This document shows positions 18,531 through 27,852 of a stretch of DNA of 64,000 nt, in pieces. Each line of letters starts with the position of its first letter. Positions within the stretch are counted from its first letter, which is position 1. Source of the DNA: Xanthocytophaga agilis. Lineage in GTDB: Bacteria > Bacteroidota > Bacteroidia > Cytophagales > 172606-1. The notes beneath the pieces are model-generated. The model was not told the DNA's origin and made no database searches. It was given only the letters and a program-made list of their open reading frames with translations. The DNA is taken from the NCBI RefSeq assembly GCF_030068605.1, contig NZ_JASJOU010000017.1, positions 156,573 to 220,572 on the forward strand, given 5' to 3'. Position numbers and translations under genes: made by a program.

Positions 18531-21500
18531 TTATACTTTTTCACTTGCATATTCATTAGGTGTTTTTCCAAATTGTTTTTTAAAGCAGCGCCCAAAATAG
18601 CCTGGGTCATTGAATCCAACCTGATAGGCCACTTCTGAAACTGTGAACTGACTGGCTTTTAGTAGTTGAGCGGCTCGCTGAATGCGAATGTACCGGATAA
18701 AGTCACGAGCAGATAAATCTGTCAGACTTTTTAGCTTTCGGTAAAGCTGCATCTGACTCATATTTAATCCTTCCTGCAACTGTTCTGCATCAAAATTGGG
18801 CTCATCTATATGTTCCTCTATCAAAGCAGTAGCCCGCTGGAGAAACACTTCATCTAATGAGGTTACCTTCACGTTACTAGGGCGTAACCAAACCTCCTGA
18901 CTGAATGCCCTGCGTAGACGATGACGGTTTTCAATTAGATTATGAACCCTACTTTTTAACAAAGCGGCAGTAAAGGGTTTGGTTATGTAATCATCCGCAC
19001 CTGCATTAACCCCTGATAGCTGATGAGCCTGGCTGGCTCTTGCTGTTAGTACTACCAGCGGAATGTGACTGGTTTTTTCATCTGCCTTTAGGAGTTGACA
19101 TAGTTCGGGGCCTTCCAGCCCAGGCATCATCCAATCTGTAATAACCAGATCAGGTAAATGTTGTAATGTCAGTTCCAGTGCCTGTTGTCCATCAGAAGCT
19201 TGCAGCACAATATAAGAGTCTGTAAAACAATCGGCCAGATAGCTACGCAGATCAGGATCATCCTCTGCAATCAAAAGAATGGATTGAGAATTGGTACCAG
19301 TCAAACTTTCTATTGACGGGGTTAGTTGGTGAGTGGTCTGATTGAGAGGTACATCTGGAAAAGACGCTATCCACTCCGATGGAAAATCGGTACTAACAAT
19401 AGGGAGTGTAACAACAAACTGGCTGCCTATACCTTGTGTACTGAAAGCAAATATAGTCCCTCCCAATAACTCTGTTAATTCTCTCGTCAGCGCCAAGCCT
19501 ACTCCTGTACCTAATGGATTAGGTGCTTTTCCCTGATAAAACCGTTCAAAGATTCGGGGTAGTTCATCAGGAGCAATTCCAGCTCCAGTATCACTAACCA
19601 CCAGTTGCAATTTGTTTTCCCGAATGGAGGCTTCTACTGTGACCAGACCACTTTCCGGAACAAATTTTAGGGCGTTGGAAAGCAGATTGAAGATGATCTT
19701 TTCTGTAATATCCGCATCATACCAGGCCTGACGGAGGGTAGGGTCAATTTGTAATTTTAGTTGAACCTGTTTGGACTCGGCCAATTGCTCAAAGGAACGA
19801 ATACTATTTTCCAGATGCTGATACATGTCGCCCTGACTTATTTGTGGTCTGAGAGAGCCACTTTCAATTTTGGAAAGATCCAGAAGCTGACTGATTAACC
19901 GAAGCAGACGGTTTGCATGCCGGTTCATCAGACGAAACTGGTGTTGCAGCCGTTCAGGAGAAGGTAATTCTTCTGTCAGCAGCTTTTCCAGAGGAGTAAT
20001 AATCAGTGTGAGCGGAGTCCTTAGTTCATGTGAAATATTGGTAAAAAAGCTGGTTCTGACCTGATCTAGTTGACGAATACTATCTGCCTTTAGCTCCTGG
20101 ATACGAATGTCTGCTTTGAGTTTTTCACGAATGCGCACAATATGACGAATGAGTCCAAGAATTATTAATAAAATAGTCAAATATAGAGCCACCGCCCAAC
20201 CGGTTTTGAACCATGGTGGTTGAATAATCACCTCCAGTTGCTTTTCAGGTCCCCAAGGCTGACCACTTTGTGCAGCTTTTAGTCGAAACACATATTGCCC
20301 TGGAGGAAGATTGGTATAGGTTGCATTTTCCTGGTTTTCCAAATAATTCCAGTCCGGATCAAAGTTGTCCAGTCGGTAGGCAAACCGGATGTGTCTATTA
20401 CGACCATAACTCAAGGCACCGAATGTGAGGGTAAATACGCTTTGTTGAGGAGTCAGCACTAGTTGACTGGTTTGTGAGAGTGCTTTTTGTAAGGGATCAC
20501 CAGAAGCACCAATACCCACTGGTCTGTTGAACAGTTTTAATTCGTCCAGGTACGCCTTGGACGACGGCGGAACTTCAGTAAACCGTTCAGGATGTACAAT
20601 GAGTAGGCCTTGTGTGGTTCCGAAAGCCACCTCACCTGTAGGCATACGGGTACAAGCCAGGTTCGTAAATTCAGCAGAGGGTAGTCCATCTTCTTCATTA
20701 AATACAACCATGTGTTCATTTTCTATTGTCAGGCGGGTAAGTCCACGAGTGGTGCCTATCCATAAATTTCCCAGTTGGTCTTCTGTGATGCTGTTGACTA
20801 CATCACCTGACAACCCTTGTTGGCTCGTAAACAAACGAAACTTGCCATTAGTAGAAAGAAGACAATTCAATCCTCCTCCATTTGTTCCCATCCAGAGTTT
20901 GCCTGATTTATCCTGGTAAAGGCAGGTAATGTGGTCATCACTTAGACTACCGGCTTTAGCTTTGGCCTGATAATGAGTTATCTGACCACTCTGAGGATTC
21001 CATCCCACCAGCCCATAGGTATAAGTGCCAAACCACAGCCATCCTTGCTTATCCTCCAGTAAGCAGGTAATAGTCATGTTTTGTTTCAACTTAAACAGGT
21101 TGAAAAGATTTACCACCTGTTCCATTTTTTCGGTAAGTGGATCATATACATACAGCTTCAGGTCATTGCGCACCATCCAGATTTTACCGTTTCTTCTTTG
21201 GGCAAAACAGAGTACATGTCGTGCAGCCTGTTCAGAAACAGGGATGACTCTGATCGTTCCATCTCTTTTGTATCGTACTACTCCTCCGTTCCAATAGCTG
21301 GCATACACATCACCCTGATAGTCTGTAAAGAGAGTATATACATCCTGTGTGTTAAAGGCAGATGGTGCAGACACAGTAACCATAGATTGACTATCATCCG
21401 AAAACCGTAAAATACCTCGCACAGATCCTATCCACAAATCCCCTTGTAAATCTGTAGTCAGTGCTGAAACTTTAGAAGCAAGCAACCTTTGGGTACCAAC

Positions 21501-22649
21501 CAGATTGGGCTTTATGATCTCAAACCTGTTGGGTTCAGCATACCGGACATTTAGTCCTCCCTCCCAGGTGCCAGCCCACACATTGCCTAACTGGTCGGTA
21601 AGAAGACATTGAATAGCATGGCTGCTTAGACTATGTTCGTCAGCCGGATCAGGATAAAGGCCAATCCAGTTTGTTGGATTGCCATTGGGTAATATACGGA
21701 TCCCATCATCCGTTCCGGCCCAGATAGAATGTTGAGCATCTTCAGCGAGGCATCTTATAAAATTACCTTTCTCAAATACACCCGGCTCGTCAAATACTTT
21801 TATAAATTGACCACTTTCTTCTATAAAGCGATACAGGCCTCTGTTTTTAGTACCTATCCATAGATTTCCACGATAGTCACGTAACAAGGCTTTTATATTA
21901 AAATCTGTTCTGGAGTGTGACTCAGCAGGCATATGAAAAACTTCCCATCGATTCTGGCCCTTGGGCAGATGAGCCAGAATTCCATTTCCCATCCCAAACC
22001 ATAACGAATGGTCCTTGTCTGTCAGGACAGAAAGGATTGACGCATTTCCAACAGAAGAAGTGTCCAATCGATACTGACTTACCTGTCCGGTTCGGGTATC
22101 TACTACTAACCATCCATAATCTGTTGTTCCAGCCCAGATTCGTTGACGATCATCTTCGGCCAGGCAGTTAATAGACCAATGACTTACATCTATACCAGAT
22201 GATGTTTTAGCATAATGAGTAAATGTTTTTCCATCAACATTGAGCCGATGCAACCCTCCATTGATGGTACCAAGCCAGAGTTGACCGTTTTTTCCTCCTC
22301 CCAGTGCTGTTACATCACTGCTTTGAAGGCTTCCAGGTTGTCTTGGCTGTCGGTGATACAATTGAAAGGTCCTTCCGTCATACCGGTTAAGGCCATCCCG
22401 GGTGGCAATCCAGATAAAACCGTCCGAGTCCTGATAAAGGGCATGAACTGTACTTTGAGACATTCCCTGACCGGTACCCAGATGTTCGAAAGAAATAGGA
22501 CGTGTAGAAACGGACTGTCCATCTGACAGGATCGTCCCTAAAATGTACATGACAAAAGTCAAAAGAGGAAGTGTGGTGCGCCACAAAAAACTGATCGTTC
22601 TCAATGGAATTTCCCTTTTAAAGTGGTAAGTCCAAAGTAGGAACAACAA
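18531..22649 (-). CDS. Hybrid two-component system protein (periplasmic sensor, kinase, receiver, AraC output)
   Basis: A 1372-aa one-protein signalling system typical of polysaccharide utilisation loci. After a signal/anchor segment come Reg_prop beta-propeller repeats (~residues 50-700, with motifs such as DSDGFIWIATRDGLNRYD and LGNLWIGT), a Y_Y_Y domain (~750-825) and one membrane helix (~833-855). The histidine kinase follows: H-box NISHELRTPLT with His874, and the ATPase VSDTGAGI. The receiver domain has AEDDPDLR and phospho-acceptor Asp1172 in ITDWMMPG. An AraC-type helix-turn-helix closes the protein (~1270-1372). It should sense a glycan fragment in the periplasm and activate the divergent SusC/SusD/GH78 genes. 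Confidence 0.93.
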   Translation of the reverse strand: MLFLLWTYHFKREIPLRTISFLWRTTLPLLTFVMYILGTILSDGQSVSTRPISFEHLGTGQGMSQSTVHALYQDSDGFIWIATRDGLNRYDGRTFQLYHRQPRQPGSLQSSDVTALGGGKNGQLWLGTINGGLHRLNVDGKTFTHYAKTSSGIDVSHWSINCLAEDDRQRIWAGTTDYGWLVVDTRTGQVSQYRLDTSSVGNASILSVLTDKDHSLWFGMGNGILAHLPKGQNRWEVFHMPAESHSRTDFNIKALLRDYRGNLWIGTKNRGLYRFIEESGQFIKVFDEPGVFEKGNFIRCLAEDAQHSIWAGTDDGIRILPNGNPTNWIGLYPDPADEHSLSSHAIQCLLTDQLGNVWAGTWEGGLNVRYAEPNRFEIIKPNLVGTQRLLASKVSALTTDLQGDLWIGSVRGILRFSDDSQSMVTVSAPSAFNTQDVYTLFTDYQGDVYASYWNGGVVRYKRDGTIRVIPVSEQAARHVLCFAQRRNGKIWMVRNDLKLYVYDPLTEKMEQVVNLFNLFKLKQNMTITCLLEDKQGWLWFGTYTYGLVGWNPQSGQITHYQAKAKAGSLSDDHITCLYQDKSGKLWMGTNGGGLNCLLSTNGKFRLFTSQQGLSGDVVNSITEDQLGNLWIGTTRGLTRLTIENEHMVVFNEEDGLPSAEFTNLACTRMPTGEVAFGTTQGLLIVHPERFTEVPPSSKAYLDELKLFNRPVGIGASGDPLQKALSQTSQLVLTPQQSVFTLTFGALSYGRNRHIRFAYRLDNFDPDWNYLENQENATYTNLPPGQYVFRLKAAQSGQPWGPEKQLEVIIQPPWFKTGWAVALYLTILLIILGLIRHIVRIREKLKADIRIQELKADSIRQLDQVRTSFFTNISHELRTPLTLIITPLEKLLTEELPSPERLQHQFRLMNRHANRLLRLISQLLDLSKIESGSLRPQISQGDMYQHLENSIRSFEQLAESKQVQLKLQIDPTLRQAWYDADITEKIIFNLLSNALKFVPESGLVTVEASIRENKLQLVVSDTGAGIAPDELPRIFERFYQGKAPNPLGTGVGLALTRELTELLGGTIFAFSTQGIGSQFVVTLPIVSTDFPSEWIASFPDVPLNQTTHQLTPSIESLTGTNSQSILLIAEDDPDLRSYLADCFTDSYIVLQASDGQQALELTLQHLPDLVITDWMMPGLEGPELCQLLKADEKTSHIPLVVLTARASQAHQLSGVNAGADDYITKPFTAALLKSRVHNLIENRHRLRRAFSQEVWLRPSNVKVTSLDEVFLQRATALIEEHIDEPNFDAEQLQEGLNMSQMQLYRKLKSLTDLSARDFIRYIRIQRAAQLLKASQFTVSEVAYQVGFNDPGYFGRCFKKQFGKTPNEYASEKV

Positions 22650-22696
22650 CCGAATTAACCTAATCTGATAGCACTTGTTTAACTAAAAAAACAGAT

Positions 22697-23000
22697 AATT
22701 GCAAACTGAGTACGATACTTTGCAAATGGCGTCCCATACAAAAGTAGCCTTTCCAGCTACTTTTGACCATATCAAAGAAATACTCTTTCAGGAAGTGCTT
22801 CTAAAACAAGTACCTATAATCGATTAAAAACCATACATCAGAACTGTTCAAGTATGTCACTGTTTAAAAAACGAATGCTTTGGCGACTCCCCACAGGAAG
22901 GTTTAGCTGGCTTTGGGCAATGGAATTTGTACTGATAGGTGTTTTGGTTTTTATCATCCTGCTTTCTGTCTACCTATGGTTCTAATACAATCCATGGTTT
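22697..23000. repeat. 304-bp perfect direct repeat, copy A
   Basis: By eye identical to 24125-24428 (period 1428 bp). It contains a 9-bp hairpin (AAAAGTAGC, 7-nt loop, GCTACTTTT at 22740-22764) and a 43-codon ORF at 22854-22985. Similarity between the two downstream flanks continues past the repeat but is diverged, so the perfect part was copied or converted recently. Most of the 22650-23463 region is accounted for by this repeat and the SusC relic. Confidence 0.95.
22854..22985 (+). CDS. Small single-helix membrane protein, copy A
   Basis: 43 aa: a basic N-terminus (MSLFKKRMLWRLPTGRF) then one hydrophobic helix (EFVLIGVLVFIILLSVYLWF) ending at the stop. The positive-inside pattern is good for a small inner-membrane protein with the N-terminus in the cytoplasm. 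It lies inside the 304-bp repeat, so its identity to the second copy is not independent evidence of selection. No Shine-Dalgarno sequence is visible. No known family is recognised. Confidence 0.45.
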   Translation: MSLFKKRMLWRLPTGRFSWLWAMEFVLIGVLVFIILLSVYLWF

Positions 23001-23203
23001 CAGACTTGGTTGATTTTCCCTATGCTTTCTCATCCTATTCTGTTAGTATTTCCGTCGCTCTTATCTTTCCTTTCTGTAGAAAAGACGCCTGTTGCTGTTA
23101 GGCCAGTGATTCTTTCTTGCTATAATCAGAAAGGTTCACTTGGTGGGCTAACCGTTCAATGTTAAAGAGTGATATTTTTTACCACTTTATTTATCTAACA
23201 GGA

Positions 23204-23467
23204 ATGAAAAAAAGACTACTTTTTTTTAGCTATTTGGTATATTCTCTTGGCTATCCCTTACCAAGCTATGTATTATATCAGTATTCTCGGAATGTGTCTC
23301 CTTATTACCTGTATGGCATCTGCCCTATCTCTGGTCAGAAGAGATCTCTTTTGACAGCTTTCCATACATTGTTTAACGACATGGAACTCATGTTTAAAGC
23401 TGTCTCCTCTTTAACTTGTTTGTTGCTATTTGAATGTTGTACATCTGGGGAGGAGGCTTGCTTATGA
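23204..23467 (+). pseudogene. Decayed 5' end of a second SusC-like gene, now overlapping the sigma-factor start
   Basis: The first residues MKKRLLFFSYLVYSLGYPLP and the DNA around them align with the intact SusC start at 24650 (MKKRILIFSQLVFAICYTSS). A later piece, PISGQKRS, matches PVSGTVRS of SusC. The leader ACCACTTTAT(T/C)TAT and about 190 bp upstream are also shared. After ~50 codons the similarity ends. The frame runs to a TGA at 23465-23467 that overlaps the sigma ATG as ATGA, so ribosomes reading the relic could restart on the sigma gene. It may therefore act as a leader peptide. Confidence 0.65.
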
Positions 23468-24009
23468 AAGATGAATGTTTAATTCGGTCAGCTTTTGCCC
23501 AAAATACAAAGAAGGGTTGTGAGCTTTTGTTTCGAAGATACTACGCCAACCTGTGTAATCATGCCTTGCGGTTTGTACACTCCAGAGAGGTGGCGGAAGA
23601 TATAGTCGCTGAAGTGTTCGCTGTTTTTATACAAAACAGAACATTTGAGCAAATTACGTATTCATATCGTGCCTACCTCTACAAGTCTGTACGGCATCGT
23701 GCTTACAATTACCTCAAATGGAATGTAAATCGTACAGCTCCACTGGATGGCATCAATATGCAGGCAGTAACTTCTGCCTACAATCCCTTTGAAACATTGC
23801 ACTTCAATGAACTATATGCACATGTAGAACAGGTGGTAGAGCAGCTTCCTGCACAATGCCGCCGGGCATATGTCCTCAAACGAGTAGAAGGTAAAAGCCT
23901 TGAAGAGATTGCCACAGAACTGGAGATTACTTCAAAGTCAGTAGAAGCGCTGATTACACGTGCTCTATCCCGGCTTCGCAGTAAGCTTAAAAATCACTGT
24001 TTTATGTAG
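23464..24009 (+). CDS. ECF-type RNA polymerase sigma factor
   Basis: 181 aa from the ATG at 23464, which has a strong GGGGAGGAGG just upstream, unusual for this phylum. A longer start at 23434 is less likely. Region 2 is visible at the N-terminus (ELLFRRYYANLCNHALRFV, then AEDIVAEVFAVF). Region 4 is at the C-terminus (LPAQCRRAYVLKRVEGKSLEE and the helix-turn-helix EIATELEITSKSVEALITRALSRL). It fits the Bacteroidota ECF subgroup that drives SusC/SusD genes. No FecR-like anti-sigma factor is adjacent, which is unusual for that pairing. It sits between the two 304-bp repeats, upstream of susC. Confidence 0.9.
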   Translation: MKDECLIRSAFAQNTKKGCELLFRRYYANLCNHALRFVHSREVAEDIVAEVFAVFIQNRTFEQITYSYRAYLYKSVRHRAYNYLKWNVNRTAPLDGINMQAVTSAYNPFETLHFNELYAHVEQVVEQLPAQCRRAYVLKRVEGKSLEEIATELEITSKSVEALITRALSRLRSKLKNHCFM

Positions 24010-24124
24010 AACTACTATAGCTCGATACGAAATAGTAGAATGGGCTATGGGGATTAGCTCCCAGGAATTGTCTTATCTGTCAAAAACTCCACTCCCACTT
24101 CTATGTTTAGAGCGAAAAACATAC

Positions 24125-24428
24125 AATTGCAAACTGAGTACGATACTTTGCAAATGGCGTCCCATACAAAAGTAGCCTTTCCAGCTACTTTTGACCATAT
24201 CAAAGAAATACTCTTTCAGGAAGTGCTTCTAAAACAAGTACCTATAATCGATTAAAAACCATACATCAGAACTGTTCAAGTATGTCACTGTTTAAAAAAC
24301 GAATGCTTTGGCGACTCCCCACAGGAAGGTTTAGCTGGCTTTGGGCAATGGAATTTGTACTGATAGGTGTTTTGGTTTTTATCATCCTGCTTTCTGTCTA
24401 CCTATGGTTCTAATACAATCCATGGTTT
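24125..24428. repeat. 304-bp perfect direct repeat, copy B
   Basis: Partner of 22697-23000. It ends 222 bp before the SusC ATG, so it forms the far leader region of the susC-susD-GH78 transcript. Homologous recombination between the copies would remove 1428 bp, including the sigma gene and the SusC relic. Confidence 0.95.
24282..24413 (+). CDS. Small single-helix membrane protein, copy B
   Basis: Identical to the 43-aa ORF at 22854-22985. It lies 236 bp upstream of the SusC start on the same strand. If expressed, it would be the first gene of the SusC transcript. Confidence 0.45.
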   Translation: MSLFKKRMLWRLPTGRFSWLWAMEFVLIGVLVFIILLSVYLWF

Positions 24429-24649
24429 TGACACAAACTATAGGTTTGATACAGATTGAATCCACTCATGCTTTTTAGTACCACGTATATTCTCAAATTC
24501 TGATTTATCCAACTTTCCTTTCTGTAAAGAATAAGCCTATTGCTTTTCCACTGAGTACTTTCTTACTATGGAAGAAAAGCTTACTCGGTGAGCCAACCAT
24601 TCATTGTTAAAGAGTGCAGTTTGTTTACCACTTTATCTATTTAACAAGA

Positions 24650-27600
24650 ATGAAAAAAAGAATACTCATTTTTAGCCAGTTGGTATTTGCAATCTGCTAT
24701 ACCTCATCTGGCTATGCATTGCCCACCTACTTCCCATCTTTAGCAAATGTTGAAGTAAAACTAAAAGCAGATATCCCTGTTTCGGGTACTGTTCGTTCAG
24801 AAGATGACGCTCCGATGCCAGGAGTTAGTGTACTCATTAAAGGAACTACCAATGGCACTACTACCGACAAAGATGGCAAGTACCAGCTTTCAGTACCGGA
24901 AGGAGCTACATTGATATTCAGCTTTGTTGGATACCTGTCCCAGGAAAGAACTACAGATAAGCTTTCCATTATTGACATACAACTAGAGCCTGATATCCAG
25001 ACGCTTGAACAGGTAGTAGTTGTGGGTTATGGCACCCAGCAAAAGAAAGATCTGGTTGGCTCTGTTGCTGTAGCAGGCCGCAAAGAATTTGGAGAGGTAA
25101 ATGTGAGTACTGTGAACCAGCTGATTCAGGGAAAAATTGCTGGTGTCCAGGTTGTGAATAATAGTGGTGTACCAGGATCAGGTACCAACATTGTTATCAG
25201 AGGTACTGGTTCTTTTTCGAGTGTTGCCCCTCTATATGTTATTGATGGTATTCAGAGTGATGCCGGAACATTCAACTCATTGAGTCCTTATGATATTGAG
25301 AGTATTACTGTTCTTAAGGATGCTTCCTCTGTGGCTATATATGGAGCACAGGGAGCCAATGGGGTGGTTCAGGTAACAACCAAACGAGCTAAAAGTGGCT
25401 CTCTACGAATTTCTTATGATGGCTATTATGGCATTTCTCAGGCCTGGAAAAAACTGGATCTACTCAATGCAAGTCAATACATAGATCTGGTAAAAGATAT
25501 CGCTGCTGCACAAAACACAAAAATTCCGGAGAAACTGAATACACCAGATGTGCTCATAGACCGTACGGACTGGCAGGATGTTATTTTTCGGACAGCTAAA
25601 TTACAGGAGCATCACCTGAGTTTGTCTGGAGGAACAGATAAAGTATTGTACACCATAGCGGCAGGATACACCAATCAGGAGAGTATTGAAGTGGGGTATA
25701 ACTTCAAGCGACTGAATCTACTAGTAAATCTGGAAGAAACTATCGGAAAGCATATCCGTTTGGGACAAAGCCTGAATATGCGTTATTCATTACGCACTGG
25801 CACTACTCCAGACTTCACAGCTGCCTTGCGTATGCCGCCCTATGCGCCTGTTTATGATCCAACCAATCTCGGAGGGTATTCAAGAGTAACGACCATCAAT
25901 GACCTTAACGACTCTTTCAATCCATTAACAAATGTATTTCTACGTGATAAAAAGGATCGTAGCTGGCTCAATTATGCTCAGTTCTTTGGAGAAATAGACA
26001 TTTTGAACGGATTAAAGTTTCGATCTCAGGCATCGCTCAATATTGGATATGGCAGTGGGTATGATTTCATCCAGGCCAATAAGAACGGTAATCTAACCAA
26101 TCCAGATGGGATTATTGAAGGGTATGGATGGAGTCTGTTTCCATTACTGGAAAATATTTTGAGCTATAACAAGCACTGGGGTAAACATACTGTATCTGCT
26201 ACACTAGGAAATTCGTATCGCGATCCTGGCGCAGCCCGCTCGGTTAGCCTGGCGGGAAGTGGGTTTAATAACTACGATATTACCCAGATTGGTGTGGTAA
26301 GTAAAGCAAACCTGAATCCTGCCGGAGGAACAGCCGCAGGAGCAGCCACTTCGGCTCTGATATCTTATTTCGGGCGTGTCAATTATTCTTTCCGTGATCG
26401 ATATCTTTTTTCTTTTACCTTGCGTAGGGATGGAGTCTCTGTGTTTGGGCCCAGCAAGCGTTTTGGCAATTTCCCCTCTGTAGGCTTAGGCTGGAAGGTC
26501 AATGAGGAACCGTTTATGAGTGGTCTTACTTCCGTGTCATCCTTGAAGCTTCGGGCTAGTTGGGGCAAAACAGGCAATGCCAGTATTCCACCATTTTCGT
26601 ATGAGCCACTAGTCTTTAAAGGTGTCGCCAATAACATTGTCTATTCTCTGGGACCTGACAAAATTTATGTAAGAGGTGCAACTATTGGCGCTGCCTCCAA
26701 TCCTAATTTAGGCTGGGAAGAAACTACACAAACCGACATAGGAATAGATCTTGGCTTGTGGGAAGATCGATTGAATCTGACCGTGGATTATTATAATCGG
26801 CAGAATGATGGCTTGCTGGTGAATGTAAATATTCCTCCTTCTACAGGTGTAGGAGGTACCGGGTACATTCCGACTGCTATTCTCACCAATGCCGCCTCAG
26901 CATATAACCGTGGCCTGGAGGTAAGTGCTACCTACAATGGACAAGTAGGTCCGCTTCAGTTTAGTATTAGTGCAAATGGAGCCTATAACAAAAACCAGGT
27001 AACTACACTCGGCACTCAGAATGCTGTACCAATCACTGGGGGTGGCTATGCTGGTGTGTCTGCTATGACCCGTACAGAGCCTGGTCATCCGATAGGAGCC
27101 TTTTATGGGTACAAGACAGATCATGTAGCTATCAGCCAGGCTGATGTTGATGCCTACAATAAACTGGCACAGGAGCGTTCAGGTGGAAAAAGCACTGTCT
27201 ACCAGGCTAATCTCAAACCAGGCGATATCATCTTCCAAGATCTGAATAATGATGGAGTGGTAAATGAAAAAGATCAGACATTTCTGGGAAGTCCTATTCC
27301 GAAATGGAACTATGGAGCAAATGTAAACCTGTCGTATCATTCCTTTGACCTGATGGTTTCTTTACAGGGCATTGGCGGAGTACAGACTGTGAATGCACTC
27401 CGTTATTGGACCGAAGGCACTACGCGTCCTTTTAACTCCAGCACAGCTGTATTGGATCGCTGGCGCAAAGAAGGAGATATTACATCCATACCCAGAGCCG
27501 GTCAGAATGCTAACAGCAATCTGAACCTACGCCCTTCAAACCGCTTTGTAGAAGATGGCTCTTACCTGCGGGTGCGGAACGTAACACTGGGATATGGGAT

Positions 27601-27808
27601 ACCATCTGCTGTATTGCATCGATGGATGGGTAGTGCGGTCTCCAGTATACGCATGTATGTAACAGCTCAAAACCTTTTTACCATAACCAAATACAGTGGA
27701 TATGATCCTGAAGTCAGCGGACAATCGTTCCTGTTTGCACGTGGCATCGATCAGGGGCAATATCCTCAGCCGCGTACATTCCTGGTAGGTTTGCGACTCG
27801 GTTTCTAA
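24650..27808 (+). CDS. SusC-like TonB-dependent outer-membrane transporter
   Basis: About 1052 aa from the ATG at 24650, which opens a signal peptide (MKKRILIFSQLVFAICYTSS); the ATG at 24614 would place 12 residues before it. A CarboxypepD_reg-like domain follows (SGTVRSEDDAPMPGVSVLIK to FVGYLSQE). The TonB-linked plug comes next, with QVVVVGYGTQQKKDL, GVQVVNNSGVPGSGT and the SusC motif ITVLKDASSVAIYGAQGANG. A ~750-residue beta-barrel ends in an aromatic residue (RTFLVGLRLGF). It imports glycan oligosaccharides across the outer membrane together with the SusD lipoprotein encoded immediately downstream. Confidence 0.95.
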   Translation: MKKRILIFSQLVFAICYTSSGYALPTYFPSLANVEVKLKADIPVSGTVRSEDDAPMPGVSVLIKGTTNGTTTDKDGKYQLSVPEGATLIFSFVGYLSQERTTDKLSIIDIQLEPDIQTLEQVVVVGYGTQQKKDLVGSVAVAGRKEFGEVNVSTVNQLIQGKIAGVQVVNNSGVPGSGTNIVIRGTGSFSSVAPLYVIDGIQSDAGTFNSLSPYDIESITVLKDASSVAIYGAQGANGVVQVTTKRAKSGSLRISYDGYYGISQAWKKLDLLNASQYIDLVKDIAAAQNTKIPEKLNTPDVLIDRTDWQDVIFRTAKLQEHHLSLSGGTDKVLYTIAAGYTNQESIEVGYNFKRLNLLVNLEETIGKHIRLGQSLNMRYSLRTGTTPDFTAALRMPPYAPVYDPTNLGGYSRVTTINDLNDSFNPLTNVFLRDKKDRSWLNYAQFFGEIDILNGLKFRSQASLNIGYGSGYDFIQANKNGNLTNPDGIIEGYGWSLFPLLENILSYNKHWGKHTVSATLGNSYRDPGAARSVSLAGSGFNNYDITQIGVVSKANLNPAGGTAAGAATSALISYFGRVNYSFRDRYLFSFTLRRDGVSVFGPSKRFGNFPSVGLGWKVNEEPFMSGLTSVSSLKLRASWGKTGNASIPPFSYEPLVFKGVANNIVYSLGPDKIYVRGATIGAASNPNLGWEETTQTDIGIDLGLWEDRLNLTVDYYNRQNDGLLVNVNIPPSTGVGGTGYIPTAILTNAASAYNRGLEVSATYNGQVGPLQFSISANGAYNKNQVTTLGTQNAVPITGGGYAGVSAMTRTEPGHPIGAFYGYKTDHVAISQADVDAYNKLAQERSGGKSTVYQANLKPGDIIFQDLNNDGVVNEKDQTFLGSPIPKWNYGANVNLSYHSFDLMVSLQGIGGVQTVNALRYWTEGTTRPFNSSTAVLDRWRKEGDITSIPRAGQNANSNLNLRPSNRFVEDGSYLRVRNVTLGYGIPSAVLHRWMGSAVSSIRMYVTAQNLFTITKYSGYDPEVSGQSFLFARGIDQGQYPQPRTFLVGLRLGF

Positions 27809-27852
27809 TGAGTGTACTTCCAATTCGATTAATCTGCTTTGACTTTTCACCT

